From Bradyrhizobium sp. CB82 (GTDB lineage Bacteria > Pseudomonadota > Alphaproteobacteria > Rhizobiales > Xanthobacteraceae), in the NCBI RefSeq assembly GCF_029714405.1, contig NZ_CP121650.1, forward strand, positions 5,027,001 to 5,091,000: a stretch of 64,000 nt of DNA, read 5' to 3'. The notes under the pieces were generated by a model that saw only the letters and a list, made by a program, of their open reading frames with translations, ran no database searches and was not told the DNA's origin. The position numbers and the translations under genes are program-made. Each line of letters opens with the position of its first letter. Positions within the stretch are counted from its first letter, which is position 1. Below are positions 28,090-35,696 of the stretch, in pieces.

Positions 28090-28350
28090 TCACTTGCCCG
28101 CGGTGGCGTGGATCGCCTTGTTGAGGTGCGCGCCGCACACACCCATCTTGCCGTTCAACAGCGCGTCCTGAGCCGCAGCGATCTCCTTCTGCGCGGTGAT
28201 CTTGCTGTCACCATCGGACATGTTCTCGATCGCGGTCTCGGTCTGTTCGAGATTGGTCGCGCTGCATCCGCCCATTTTCTTCGCGGCCTGCGCGGGAGCG
28301 ACCGCGAAAGCGACTGCGGCGATTGCGATGACCCCGAGTAACGTCTTCAT
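28090..28350 (-). CDS. small exported protein, unknown function
   Basis: 86 residues from the ATG at 28350, which starts the signal peptide MKTLLGVIAIAAVAFAVAPA (cleavage after AQA). Mature part about 63 residues: KKMGGCSATNLEQTETAIEN, helical ITAQKEIAAAQDALLNGKMG and VCGAHLNKAIHA. Two cysteines bracket the helical region and could form a disulfide. The helical repeat is reminiscent of small periplasmic metal-binding or chaperone-like proteins, but no motif allows a firmer call. Ribosome-binding site gaagg upstream. Convergent with the transglycosylase gene. Confidence 0.75.
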   Translation of the reverse strand: MKTLLGVIAIAAVAFAVAPAQAAKKMGGCSATNLEQTETAIENMSDGDSKITAQKEIAAAQDALLNGKMGVCGAHLNKAIHATAGK

Positions 28351-29082
28351 TGTTACCTTCCTTCTCTTATCGTTATGCAGCCCGACATTCATTGCCGGAC
28401 TCTGCGGATGAGATTGTTCGTCAGCTGGCGCAATTTTCGAGATGAATTCCCCGCGAGAATTGCGTGATGTTGCGCAGAGTGCAGAGCCTCATGCGAAATT
28501 TCTGATTTTCATTACGATTTTGTAATTTTGAACCTGCACGCTGGGCGTGCGTGCGCCGCAGCGCAGCATGAAGGGAGACACGGTGGGGGTCCAAGCCGAG
28601 AATGATTCAGTGACCAAGCTCAGGCGGGAACCCCGATGTCCGCTCCGAGTCGAATCGAACTGGGCAGTCCCAGCATCCAAGCGGCCAAAAATGCAGCCTT
28701 CGGCCCGCACGCTTTCAGCAAATAGTGAACCAATGCTCAGTTCTATGAACAATCTAGCATGCAGCTCGCGCATACGGGGAAGAGGGACGAATTCCGCCTG
28801 GCGGCTTGCGGAAGGGCAAAATGCGTCATATTTCCGCAATGAGGGGAACTCGCCTCGAATCCTATAAATCCGTGATTTCACGGGAGTTTGTTGCATTCCA
28901 TGAACAGCCGGCGCGGCTCGTGGGCATAAGAGCCAATCAGTTAATCATCCCTTGCCTATGCTATGCGTCATCCGCTTAGCTGCATCGCAACATCGGAACT
29001 TCCGCAGTGCGATAGTCCCATCTATATTCATTTCAACGATGAGGCCGAGGTCAAAGGCTGAATCGAACTACAGGAGACTACC
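28351..29082. other. long gene-free region before the DUF1127 gene
   Basis: 732 bases, clearly less G+C-rich than the surroundings (for example gatgagattgttcgtc and ttacgattttgtaattttga near 28515). Open frames on both strands (28489-28896 minus, 28547-28867 plus) have no signal peptide, domain or normal codon bias, so I do not call them. The 3' part upstream of 29083 should hold the promoter of the DUF1127 gene; caggag at 29071-29076 is its ribosome-binding site. Confidence 0.45.
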
Positions 29083-29235
29083 ATGCTGCTCTCGTTCATC
29101 CGTATGATCCAGGCGTTCCGGGACTATCAGCGCAATGTCGCTGAACTCTCGCAGCTCAGCGATCGCGAGCTTTCCGACATCGGTATCGACCGTTCGGACA
29201 TCCCGCGCGTTGCCGCCGGCTCCTACAAGGGCTGA
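29083..29235 (+). CDS. DUF1127 microprotein
   Basis: 50 residues, read directly: MLLSFIRMIQAFRDYQRNVA, ELSQLSDRELSDIGIDRSDI, PRVAAGSYKG. This is the DUF1127 (YjiS-like) layout: a basic amphipathic first helix, the LSQLSDRELxDIGIxRxDI core and a short tail. Small DUF1127 proteins in Agrobacterium affect phosphate and carbon metabolism and RNA turnover; others in the family are uncharacterised. The ribosome-binding site caggag is seven bases before the ATG, and a terminator follows at 29266, so it is a stand-alone transcript. Confidence 0.92.
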   Translation: MLLSFIRMIQAFRDYQRNVAELSQLSDRELSDIGIDRSDIPRVAAGSYKG

Positions 29236-29265
29236 TTGCCCGTCGCGGACCGGACCAACCGATAG

Positions 29266-29284
29266 CGCCCGCCTCGTGCGGGCG
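29266..29284 (+). terminator. hairpin terminator after the DUF1127 gene
   Basis: cgcccgc (29266-29272) / gcgggcg (29278-29284), loop ctcgt, followed by ttgtcgttt. Confidence 0.85.
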
Positions 29285-29357
29285 TTGTCGTTTCTGGGGT
29301 GAGAAACGCCATCACGGCGATTCCACTGGGCACTGAAAAGCGCTACCTGTCGCGCCC

Positions 29358-30800
29358 ATGACAGGATCGCACTCCAAGACACTTACCTCCAAGACCGTTC
29401 ACATCATCGGCGCGGGCCTCGCCGGCTCCGAAGCCGCCTGGCAGGTCGCCAAATCAGGCGTAGCCGTGGTGCTGCACGAGATGCGGCCGAGCCGCATGAC
29501 CGAGGCTCACCGCACCGACGGGCTCGCCGAGCTCGTCTGCTCGAATTCGTTCCGCTCCGACGATGCCGCCAACAACGCCGTCGGCCTCCTGCACGCCGAA
29601 ATGCGTCGCCTCGGCTCGCTGATCATGCGCGCGGCGGATGCCAACCAGGTGCCCGCAGGCGGCGCACTGGCCGTCGACCGCGACGGCTTTTCGGCCGCCG
29701 TGACCAAGGCGCTGAATGAGCATCCGCTGATCGAGATCGCCCGCGGCGAGGTCGCCGGCCTGCCGCCGGCCGACTGGGACAATGTGATCGTCGCGACCGG
29801 CCCCCTCACCTCCGCAGCCCTGGCGGATGCGATCCGCGAGCTGACCGATGAGAGCGCGCTCGCCTTCTTCGATGCGATCGCGCCGATCGTGCACCGCGAC
29901 TCCATCGACATGTCGGTTGCATGGTTCCAGTCGCGCTATGACAAGGTCGGCCCCGGCGGCAATGGCGCCGACTACATCAACTGCCCGATGACGAGGGAGC
30001 AGTATGACGGCTTCGTCGCCGCGCTGATTGCGGGCGAGAAGACCGAGTTCAAGGAGTGGGAGACCGACACGCCCTATTTCGACGGCTGCCTGCCGATCGA
30101 GGTGATGGCCGAGCGCGGGCCCGAGACGTTGCGTCATGGCCCGATGAAGCCGGTCGGACTGACCAATCCGAACGATCCGACGACCAAGCCGTACGCGATC
30201 GTGCAGCTTCGCCAGGACAACAAGCTCGGCACGCTCTACAACATCGTCGGCTTCCAGACGAAATTGAAGTACGGCGAGCAGCAGCGCATCTTCCGCAGCA
30301 TTCCGGGCCTTCAGAACGCCGAATTCGCCCGCCTCGGCGGCTTGCACCGCAACACCTTCCTCAACTCGCCAAAGCTGCTCGACGGCCAGCTTCGTCTGCG
30401 CGCGCAGCCGCGGCTGCGCTTTGCGGGTCAGATGACGGGCTGTGAGGGCTATGTGGAATCGGCCAGCGTGGGCCTGATCGCAGGCCTCTATGCGGCAGCA
30501 GACGCGCGTGGCCAGCAGCTCACGAGCCCGCCGGAGACGACCGCATTGGGCTCTCTGCTCGGACACATCACCGGTGGTCATATCGAGACCATCGAGCCGG
30601 GCACGCGCTCGTTCCAGCCGATGAACATCAATTTCGGTCTGTTCCCGCCGCTCGCTGCACTGCCGACCAAAAAACCTGATGGCACGCGGCTGCGCGGCAA
30701 CGAGAAGACGGTCGCCAAGAAGCAGGCACTGAGCGCGCGGGCGCTTGCCGATCTCGATCGCTGGATCGCCGACAACCAAAACATCGCCGCAGCGGCGTGA
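29358..30800 (+). CDS. trmFO: tRNA (uracil-54-C5) methyltransferase, folate/FAD-dependent
   Basis: 480 residues. Makes 5-methyluridine at tRNA position 54 using methylene-tetrahydrofolate and FADH2. FAD-binding [18 protein letters not shown] is near the start. The catalytic cysteine is Cys61 in [20 protein letters not shown], and a second conserved Cys is in [14 protein letters not shown]. Also [37 protein letters not shown] and the C-terminal [14 protein letters not shown]. It has about 40 residues more than Bacillus TrmFO, as usual in alphaproteobacteria. Its stop is seven bases before the kinase-like gene, so the two are probably one transcript. Confidence 0.96.
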   Translation: MTGSHSKTLTSKTVHIIGAGLAGSEAAWQVAKSGVAVVLHEMRPSRMTEAHRTDGLAELVCSNSFRSDDAANNAVGLLHAEMRRLGSLIMRAADANQVPAGGALAVDRDGFSAAVTKALNEHPLIEIARGEVAGLPPADWDNVIVATGPLTSAALADAIRELTDESALAFFDAIAPIVHRDSIDMSVAWFQSRYDKVGPGGNGADYINCPMTREQYDGFVAALIAGEKTEFKEWETDTPYFDGCLPIEVMAERGPETLRHGPMKPVGLTNPNDPTTKPYAIVQLRQDNKLGTLYNIVGFQTKLKYGEQQRIFRSIPGLQNAEFARLGGLHRNTFLNSPKLLDGQLRLRAQPRLRFAGQMTGCEGYVESASVGLIAGLYAAADARGQQLTSPPETTALGSLLGHITGGHIETIEPGTRSFQPMNINFGLFPPLAALPTKKPDGTRLRGNEKTVAKKQALSARALADLDRWIADNQNIAAAA

Positions 30801-30807
30801 ACCTGTC

Positions 30808-31902
30808 ATGAGTCTACCCAAAGAAGACGCCGCGGTGCTCGCGGCGCGCTGGACCGACGGCGTGCTCTTGAAGCGCGACGTGTTCTCGACTGTCGAGCGC
30901 GGCCGTTTCAAGAGTGAGCACGGAGAGGTCGATGCGGTACTGCGCCGGCTCGACGAGGTGCCGTGGTGGTCGTTCGTGCTGGCACGCCATCTCTTCGCGC
31001 GCGAGAAGCACGCGCTGGCGCTGGCAAAGGGCTTGAACGTCGGTCCTGAGCTGCTCTGGGCCGGCCGCCGCGCGCTGGTCCGCGGCTTCGTTGACGGCGT
31101 CGCGCTGCATCTGGCCAAGCCGCATGGCAATGTCGCCTATTTCCGTTCCGCCAAGGACGCGCTGCGCCGGCTGCGCCGCGCCGGCATCTGCCACAACGAT
31201 CTTGCGAAGGAGCAGAACTGGCTGGTCGGCCGCGACGGCCGCGCCTATGTGACCGACTTCCAGCTCGCTGCCTGCTTTGTGCGTCGCGGCCGGCTGTATC
31301 GCATTCTCGCCTACGAGGACCTGCGGCATTTGTTGAAGCACAAGCGCTCCTATGCCCCCGAGGCGCTGACGCCCAGGGAGCGCAAGATCCTCGCGAAGAA
31401 ATCCTTTGCCGCGAGCCTTTGGCTCGCCACCGGCAAGAAGATCTATCGCGCGATCACCCGAGGCCTCTTCAATTTCACCGACCGCGAGGGCGGTGGCCGC
31501 AGGCTCGTCAATGACGCGCCCGTGCTCATTGACCTGATCCGCAAGAATCCGGCCGTACGTGACACCGCCATCGTCGCCTTCGCCGACCGCCGTTCCGGCG
31601 TCGGGCTCTACGCCTTCGTCGAGGCGGATCAGTCGGCGCTCGAAGGCCAGCTTCGCAACGAGCTCTCGGCTGCGAAGGGACCAAAGCCGCCCGAGCATAT
31701 CCAGGTCGTGCATGCGCTGCCGCGCGATGCCAGCGGCAAGCCGCGCAGCGAGATCCTCCAGCTCGTGGCGATGAACCAGCTCGATCTGATCGAGCCGATG
31801 ATGACGAGCGATCAGGACCGCGCCTTCCTGAAAGACATTCTGGAGCAGCGCAAGAATTTGCGCGACCGGTTCAATTTCGAGGCGGATTTGCCCTCGAGCT
31901 AG
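30808..31902 (+). CDS. kinase-like domain fused to an AMP-binding C-terminal subdomain
   Basis: 364 residues from the ATG at 30808. Residues about 20-200 look like an atypical kinase fold: GICHNDLAKEQNWLVG supplies the catalytic-loop HND...N (His129, Asp131, Asn137), and YVTDFQLA gives a DFG-like Asp150-Phe-Gln. Residues about 235-325 match the small C-terminal subdomain of acyl/aryl-adenylating enzymes: NPAVRDTAIVAFADRRSG, GLYAFVEADQSALEGQLR and HALPRDASGKPRSEILQ, including the A10 lysine (Lys311). The large adenylating domain with its phosphate loop is absent. I know no established function. Seven bases after trmFO, and seven bases from convergent ilvA. Confidence 0.8.
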   Translation: MSLPKEDAAVLAARWTDGVLLKRDVFSTVERGRFKSEHGEVDAVLRRLDEVPWWSFVLARHLFAREKHALALAKGLNVGPELLWAGRRALVRGFVDGVALHLAKPHGNVAYFRSAKDALRRLRRAGICHNDLAKEQNWLVGRDGRAYVTDFQLAACFVRRGRLYRILAYEDLRHLLKHKRSYAPEALTPRERKILAKKSFAASLWLATGKKIYRAITRGLFNFTDREGGGRRLVNDAPVLIDLIRKNPAVRDTAIVAFADRRSGVGLYAFVEADQSALEGQLRNELSAAKGPKPPEHIQVVHALPRDASGKPRSEILQLVAMNQLDLIEPMMTSDQDRAFLKDILEQRKNLRDRFNFEADLPSS

Positions 31903-31909
31903 CTGCGGC

Positions 31910-33175
31910 TCACGTGCAGCGCGCGCTCAGGCCGGATGCGCCGAGCTTCGCCATGACCTCGTCGAGATGCGCGGCATCGCGCGTCTCGATGACGAGCTGA
32001 AGCAGTGTCGCCTTGGCCGGCAGGTCGGAGAATGTCCGCTGGTGCGAGACCTCGATGATGTTGGCGCCGGCCTCCGCCAGCAGCGCCGCCACGGCGGCGA
32101 GCTGGCCCGGCCGGTCGGGAATGTCGAGCGACAATTGCGTCAGCCGTCCCTCGCGCGCGAGCTCGCGGGTCAGGACCGAGGCGATCAGCCGCGTGTCGAT
32201 ATTGCCGCCGCTCAGCACAAGGCCGACCTTCTGGCCGGCAAAGCGCGAGGGATCGCTCATGATCGCCGCGAGTCCCGCGGCGCCCGCGCCTTCCACCACG
32301 GTCTTCTCGATCGAGATCAGGGCCGCCACCGCGCGTTCGAGCTCGGCCTCGTTCACGAGCGCAATGTCGTCGACGAGGCGGCGGACGATCTCGGTCGTGA
32401 TCTTGCCCGGCGACTTCACAGCGATGCCTTCGGCCAACGTGTCGCCGCGCGCGGGCAGGTTGCCGTCATGGATGGCGTTGTACATCGAGGGATAAAGCCA
32501 GGCCTCGACGCCGAGAATTCGCAGGCTCGGCTTGAGCGCTTTGGCCGCAATGGCGATGCCGCTGATCAAGCCGCCACCGCCGATCGGGACGACCAGCGTG
32601 TCCAGCTCCGGCACGGCCTTGAGCATCTCGAGCCCGACCGTGCCCTGCCCGGCGATGACGAGCGGATCGTCATAGGGATGCACGAAGATCATGCCGCGCG
32701 CCTCGCCGTGTTCGCGCGCGAAAGCGGCGGCCTCCTCCAGGGTCGCTCCGGTGACGATCACCTCGGCGCCGTGGTGCCTGGTGTTCTCGATCTTCACCAT
32801 CGGCGTGCCGATCGGCATCACGATGGTCGCGGGAATACCGAGGCGCTTGGCGTGATAGGCAACGCCCTGCGCGTGATTGCCGGCCGACATCGCGATGACG
32901 CCGTGCTGCCGCTCCTCCACTGTGAGCGCGGTCAGGCGGTTGAGGGCGCCGCGCTCCTTGAACGAGGAAGTGAACTGGAGATTTTCGAACTTGAGCCAGA
33001 GATCGCAGCCGCAGATCGCGCTCAGCGTCCGGCTGTAGTTGCAGGGCGTCTCGACGATGGCGCCACGGACGACGTCCGCAGCTGCGCGCAGGTCGGCGAG
33101 CGTGACCGGAAGACCGCTCAGATCGACCACTGGATCCGGCGTGTCGTGCGAGGCGGTGTCGAGTGTTTCGGCCAT
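31910..33175 (-). CDS. ilvA: threonine ammonia-lyase (threonine dehydratase) with ACT domain
   Basis: 421 residues. PLP-dependent deamination of threonine to 2-oxobutanoate, the entry to isoleucine synthesis. PLP lysine Lys73 in FTSSFKERGALNRL; phosphate-binding glycine loop VVPIGGGGLISGIAIA; AMSAGNHAQGVAYHAKRLG is also typical. The C-terminal 85 residues (LTQLSLDIPDRPGQLAAVAA, LLAEAGANIIEVSHQRTFSD) form one ACT domain, so it is the single-ACT type found in Rhizobiales rather than the two-ACT E. coli IlvA; allosteric control by isoleucine or valine is likely. Convergent with the kinase fusion gene. ilvD lies elsewhere in the window (59949-61673). Confidence 0.93.
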   Translation of the reverse strand: MAETLDTASHDTPDPVVDLSGLPVTLADLRAAADVVRGAIVETPCNYSRTLSAICGCDLWLKFENLQFTSSFKERGALNRLTALTVEERQHGVIAMSAGNHAQGVAYHAKRLGIPATIVMPIGTPMVKIENTRHHGAEVIVTGATLEEAAAFAREHGEARGMIFVHPYDDPLVIAGQGTVGLEMLKAVPELDTLVVPIGGGGLISGIAIAAKALKPSLRILGVEAWLYPSMYNAIHDGNLPARGDTLAEGIAVKSPGKITTEIVRRLVDDIALVNEAELERAVAALISIEKTVVEGAGAAGLAAIMSDPSRFAGQKVGLVLSGGNIDTRLIASVLTRELAREGRLTQLSLDIPDRPGQLAAVAALLAEAGANIIEVSHQRTFSDLPAKATLLQLVIETRDAAHLDEVMAKLGASGLSARCT

Positions 33176-33220
33176 AGGCCAATATAGGTCATTTGGCCCG
33201 CTGCGGCGATACGGGAGCCG

Positions 33221-34084
33221 CTATTTGGTAAATTGCCGCGACCGCGACGCCCGCCAGAGCGCCCACAGGGTTCCTAGCCGCGACGGCGGCTGCGGCAGGA
33301 AGGGATTGCGATCCGCGCGTGACAGGCGCGCCAGATCGCGGCGCGCCGTTACGAGCGGCAGGAACGCCGGCCTTGCCTGCGGCGGGATCTCCGCCAGCAG
33401 CGAGGTCGCCGTCTCGATATGCTGGCGCGCCTCGCGCGTGAGGTCATCCAGCGCCGCGCGCAGCGCCGGCGTCTCCTTGCCGGCGAACATCTCCTCGATG
33501 GCGCTGCCATGGCCTTCCAGGACTTGCTGCGGCACGAAGAGCTGGCGATGCGCGGCATCTCGCGGCAGGCTGGCGATCACCTGCACCAGGCCCTGGGCGA
33601 GGCCGGCGTGACGAGCGAGATGATCGATGGCCTCCGACGGCCGTGCGCAGATCCGCGCGGCAAGCGACAACAGCGCCGAGTACGTTTCGGTCAGATAGCC
33701 CTCCAGCGCCGCCATGGTCGGCATCGGATCGTTGTAGAGATCGAACTGGTGCTCCTCGACGAGCCGCGACAGCGGCTCGACCGGAAGATCGTAGTCGCGG
33801 ATCGCGACCAGAAGCTCAGCGGCGACCGGATTGCCCTCGGCGCTGCCATGGACGTGGCCGGCCAGCATGTCGGTCCACCATTGCAGACGGATTTCGCCCG
33901 GCAGCGGCTGGGTCACCTGATCGCGAACGCGGACGATCTCGGCATTGAAGGCATAGAGTGCGAGCAGCGCGCGGCGCTCATTGGCGGGCACGAACAAGCT
34001 CGCGGCGTAGCGCGCGAAATCGTGGGTGCGCACGAGATCGGCGCAGAAGGCGGCAGCATCGGCCGCTGGCGTGCCGCCGCTCAT
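33221..34084 (-). CDS. squalene/phytoene synthase-family protein, NDUFAF6-like
   Basis: 287 residues starting MSGGTPAADAAAFCADLVRT at 34084; the ATG overlaps the stop of the upstream gene by four bases. The fold segments are RYAASLFVPANERRALLALY, AFNAEIVRVRDQVTQPLPGE, IRLQWWTDML and AGLAQGLVQVIASLPRDAAH. The two aspartate-rich DxxxD motifs of true prenyl synthases are degenerate: the first reads AEIVRVRDQV. So it is more likely the bacterial relative of the human complex I assembly factor NDUFAF6 than a terpene enzyme. The adjoining gene is NDUFAF3-like, which supports a role in NADH dehydrogenase assembly. Confidence 0.85.
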   Translation of the reverse strand: MSGGTPAADAAAFCADLVRTHDFARYAASLFVPANERRALLALYAFNAEIVRVRDQVTQPLPGEIRLQWWTDMLAGHVHGSAEGNPVAAELLVAIRDYDLPVEPLSRLVEEHQFDLYNDPMPTMAALEGYLTETYSALLSLAARICARPSEAIDHLARHAGLAQGLVQVIASLPRDAAHRQLFVPQQVLEGHGSAIEEMFAGKETPALRAALDDLTREARQHIETATSLLAEIPPQARPAFLPLVTARRDLARLSRADRNPFLPQPPSRLGTLWALWRASRSRQFTK

Positions 34085-34464
34085 GGCACCGCGATCAGGG
34101 CCGCCGCGACCCGCCGCCGCTCCCCGATCATGATATTGTAGGTGCGCACGGCAGGGCCCGTCTGCATCGTATCCAGCACCACCTTCACCGCTTTCAGCGC
34201 CTGGCGCAGCTCCGGCGGCGGCAGCCAGACCCCGCTTCCGGTGCCGACCAGGAGCGTGTCGATGCTGTTGGCCGCGGCAAAGACCCGCTCCAGCGAATAG
34301 CGATCGATCTGCCGGGGGTCGGTGACCTCCCAGGCCCAGATCGCATCGGGCAGGCACAGAAGCGAGCCGCGATGCGACATGCCGGCAAAGGCGAAACCGC
34401 CCTTGCCATAGGCGTCGATCGGCGCCGAGCGCGGGAAATGTGGAGCGTTGGGATCGCCGGCCAT
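34081..34464 (-). CDS. Mth938-domain (DUF498) protein, NDUFAF3-like
   Basis: 127 residues with HFPRSAPIDAYGKGGFAFAG, SHRGSLLCLPDAIWAWEV, TLLVGTGSGVWLPPPELRQA and AVRTYNIMIGERRRVAAALI, the whole of the small Mth938/DUF498 fold. Human NDUFAF3 is the mitochondrial member and helps assemble respiratory complex I. In alphaproteobacteria this gene commonly sits next to secD, secF and yajC, as here. No catalytic site is known. The ATG of the NDUFAF6-like gene overlaps its stop by four bases, a strong sign of coupled translation. Separated from secF by a repeat-filled gap of 202 bases. Confidence 0.88.
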   Translation of the reverse strand: MAGDPNAPHFPRSAPIDAYGKGGFAFAGMSHRGSLLCLPDAIWAWEVTDPRQIDRYSLERVFAAANSIDTLLVGTGSGVWLPPPELRQALKAVKVVLDTMQTGPAVRTYNIMIGERRRVAAALIAVP

Positions 34465-34486
34465 GGGATTCGTCCGAATTGGCTAA

Positions 34487-34629
34487 AGCATGATCCTGAC
34501 CCGAAGGGTCGCGTCAGCGCAAAGCGCGAAGCGGTTTTCCCATGCGGCGGAACGCGTTTGCGCGGAGATCATGCTCAAACAACAACCTAAAGCGCGATGA
34601 CGATTCATCCTAATCTCGTCGCGCTTTAG
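34487..34629. repeat. two palindromic repeats between secF and the NDUFAF3-like gene
   Basis: First palindrome: agcatgatc at 34487-34495 pairs with gatcatgct at 34567-34575, with an inner gaccc / gggtc hairpin. Second palindrome: ctaaagcgcgatgacga from 34587 pairs with tctcgtcgcgctttag ending at 34629. Both forms recur between genes in Bradyrhizobium (recalled). They break an otherwise conserved gene run. Confidence 0.75.
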
Positions 34630-34666
34630 TACCCTCGCAAACGCTTGTGAGGGCACGCGGTTCGGA

Positions 34667-35686
34667 TCATGGCCGATTTTTCTTGGCCGGCGCCGCCGTA
34701 TCCGCCGCATCCTCGCGGTGCGTGCCGACGCCCAGATAAATCAGGATCGGCGCTGCGATGAAGATCGAGGTGTAGGTGCCGACCAGCACGACGCCGAACA
34801 TCATTACCGCGGTGAAGCTGTGGATGGCGTGGCCGCCGAACAGCAGCAGCGCGAGCAAGGCCAGCGTCACCGTGACGTGGGTGATGATCGAGCGCGACAG
34901 CGTCGAGTTGATGGACTCGTTGAGGAGCTGCGGCATCGGCATCTTCTTGTAGCGCCTCAGCATCTCGCGGATACGGTCGTAGATGACGACCGTATCGTTG
35001 AGCGAGTAGCCGAGAATCGTCAAAAGCGCCGCGATGCTGGTGAGGTCGAAATCGACCTGGCTGATCGACATGAAACCGATCGTCAGCACGATGTCGTGCA
35101 CGTTGGCGATCATGGCGCCTAACGCGAACTGCCATTCGAAGCGGAACCAGAGATAGATCAGGATCGCGACGATCGCCAGCATCAGGCCGAGCATGCCGTA
35201 GGCCAGAAGCTCGCCGGAGACGCGCGGACCGACCACTTCGACGCGGCGGTACTCGACGGTATCACCGAGCGCGCCGCGCACCTTCTGCACCGCTTCCTGC
35301 TGGGCGGCGTCGCCGCCCGGCTGCTCCGCGACGCGGATCAGGACGTTCTCGGGGCCGCCGAACTGCTGCAACTGGACCTCGCCCAGACCTAGGGCATCGA
35401 GCGCGGTGCGCATCGCCGCGATGTCGGCGGTGCCGGACTTGGCCTGCACTTCCAGAAGCGTGCCGCCGCGGAAATCGATGCCGAAATTCAGGCCGTGGGT
35501 GAAGAACAGCGTGATGGCCACGATCGACAGCGCCGCCGAGATCGGGAAGCTGATGCGGCGGAAGCGCGTGAAGTCGAAATGCGTATTGTCCGGGACGATG
35601 CGCAGCGACGGCAGCAGGCCAAGGGCCGCGACCACGGTGAGGATGGCAATGAGGACGCCAAGCCCGATGAGAACGTAGTGAGTCAC
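34667..35686 (-). CDS. secF: protein translocase subunit SecF
   Basis: 339 residues. With SecD it forms the proton-driven motor that pulls preproteins through SecYEG. Six membrane segments are expected. Visible: IVPDNTHFDFTRFRRISFPI, LNFGIDFRGGTLLEVQAKSG (the GIDFxGG hallmark), VEVVGPRVSGELLAYGMLGL, FMSISQVDFDLTSIAALLTI, LGYSLNDTVVIYDRIREMLR and LNESINSTLSRSIITHVTV. About 40 extra residues at the N-terminus (MTHYVLIGLGVLIAILTVVA) form an additional hydrophobic segment, probably a rhizobial extension. GTG start at 35686, with taggag just upstream that also contains the secD stop. Confidence 0.96.
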   Translation of the reverse strand: MTHYVLIGLGVLIAILTVVAALGLLPSLRIVPDNTHFDFTRFRRISFPISAALSIVAITLFFTHGLNFGIDFRGGTLLEVQAKSGTADIAAMRTALDALGLGEVQLQQFGGPENVLIRVAEQPGGDAAQQEAVQKVRGALGDTVEYRRVEVVGPRVSGELLAYGMLGLMLAIVAILIYLWFRFEWQFALGAMIANVHDIVLTIGFMSISQVDFDLTSIAALLTILGYSLNDTVVIYDRIREMLRRYKKMPMPQLLNESINSTLSRSIITHVTVTLALLALLLFGGHAIHSFTAVMMFGVVLVGTYTSIFIAAPILIYLGVGTHREDAADTAAPAKKNRP

Positions 35687-35696
35687 AATCAGGCTC

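Noticed and set aside
28489..28896. 135-codon minus-strand frame in the low-G+C gap
   Set aside because: No start context, signal peptide, domain or normal codon bias; a plus-strand frame of similar size overlaps it equally well.
30808..31902. Fusion gene as a truncated acyl-CoA synthetase
   Set aside because: The 200 residues before the AMP-binding C-terminal part are an ordered kinase-like sequence with its own catalytic loop, not the remains of an adenylation domain.
33221..34084. Phytoene or squalene synthase for hopanoid or carotenoid synthesis
   Set aside because: Aspartate-rich motifs are degenerate, there are no other terpene genes nearby, and the partner gene is NDUFAF3-like.
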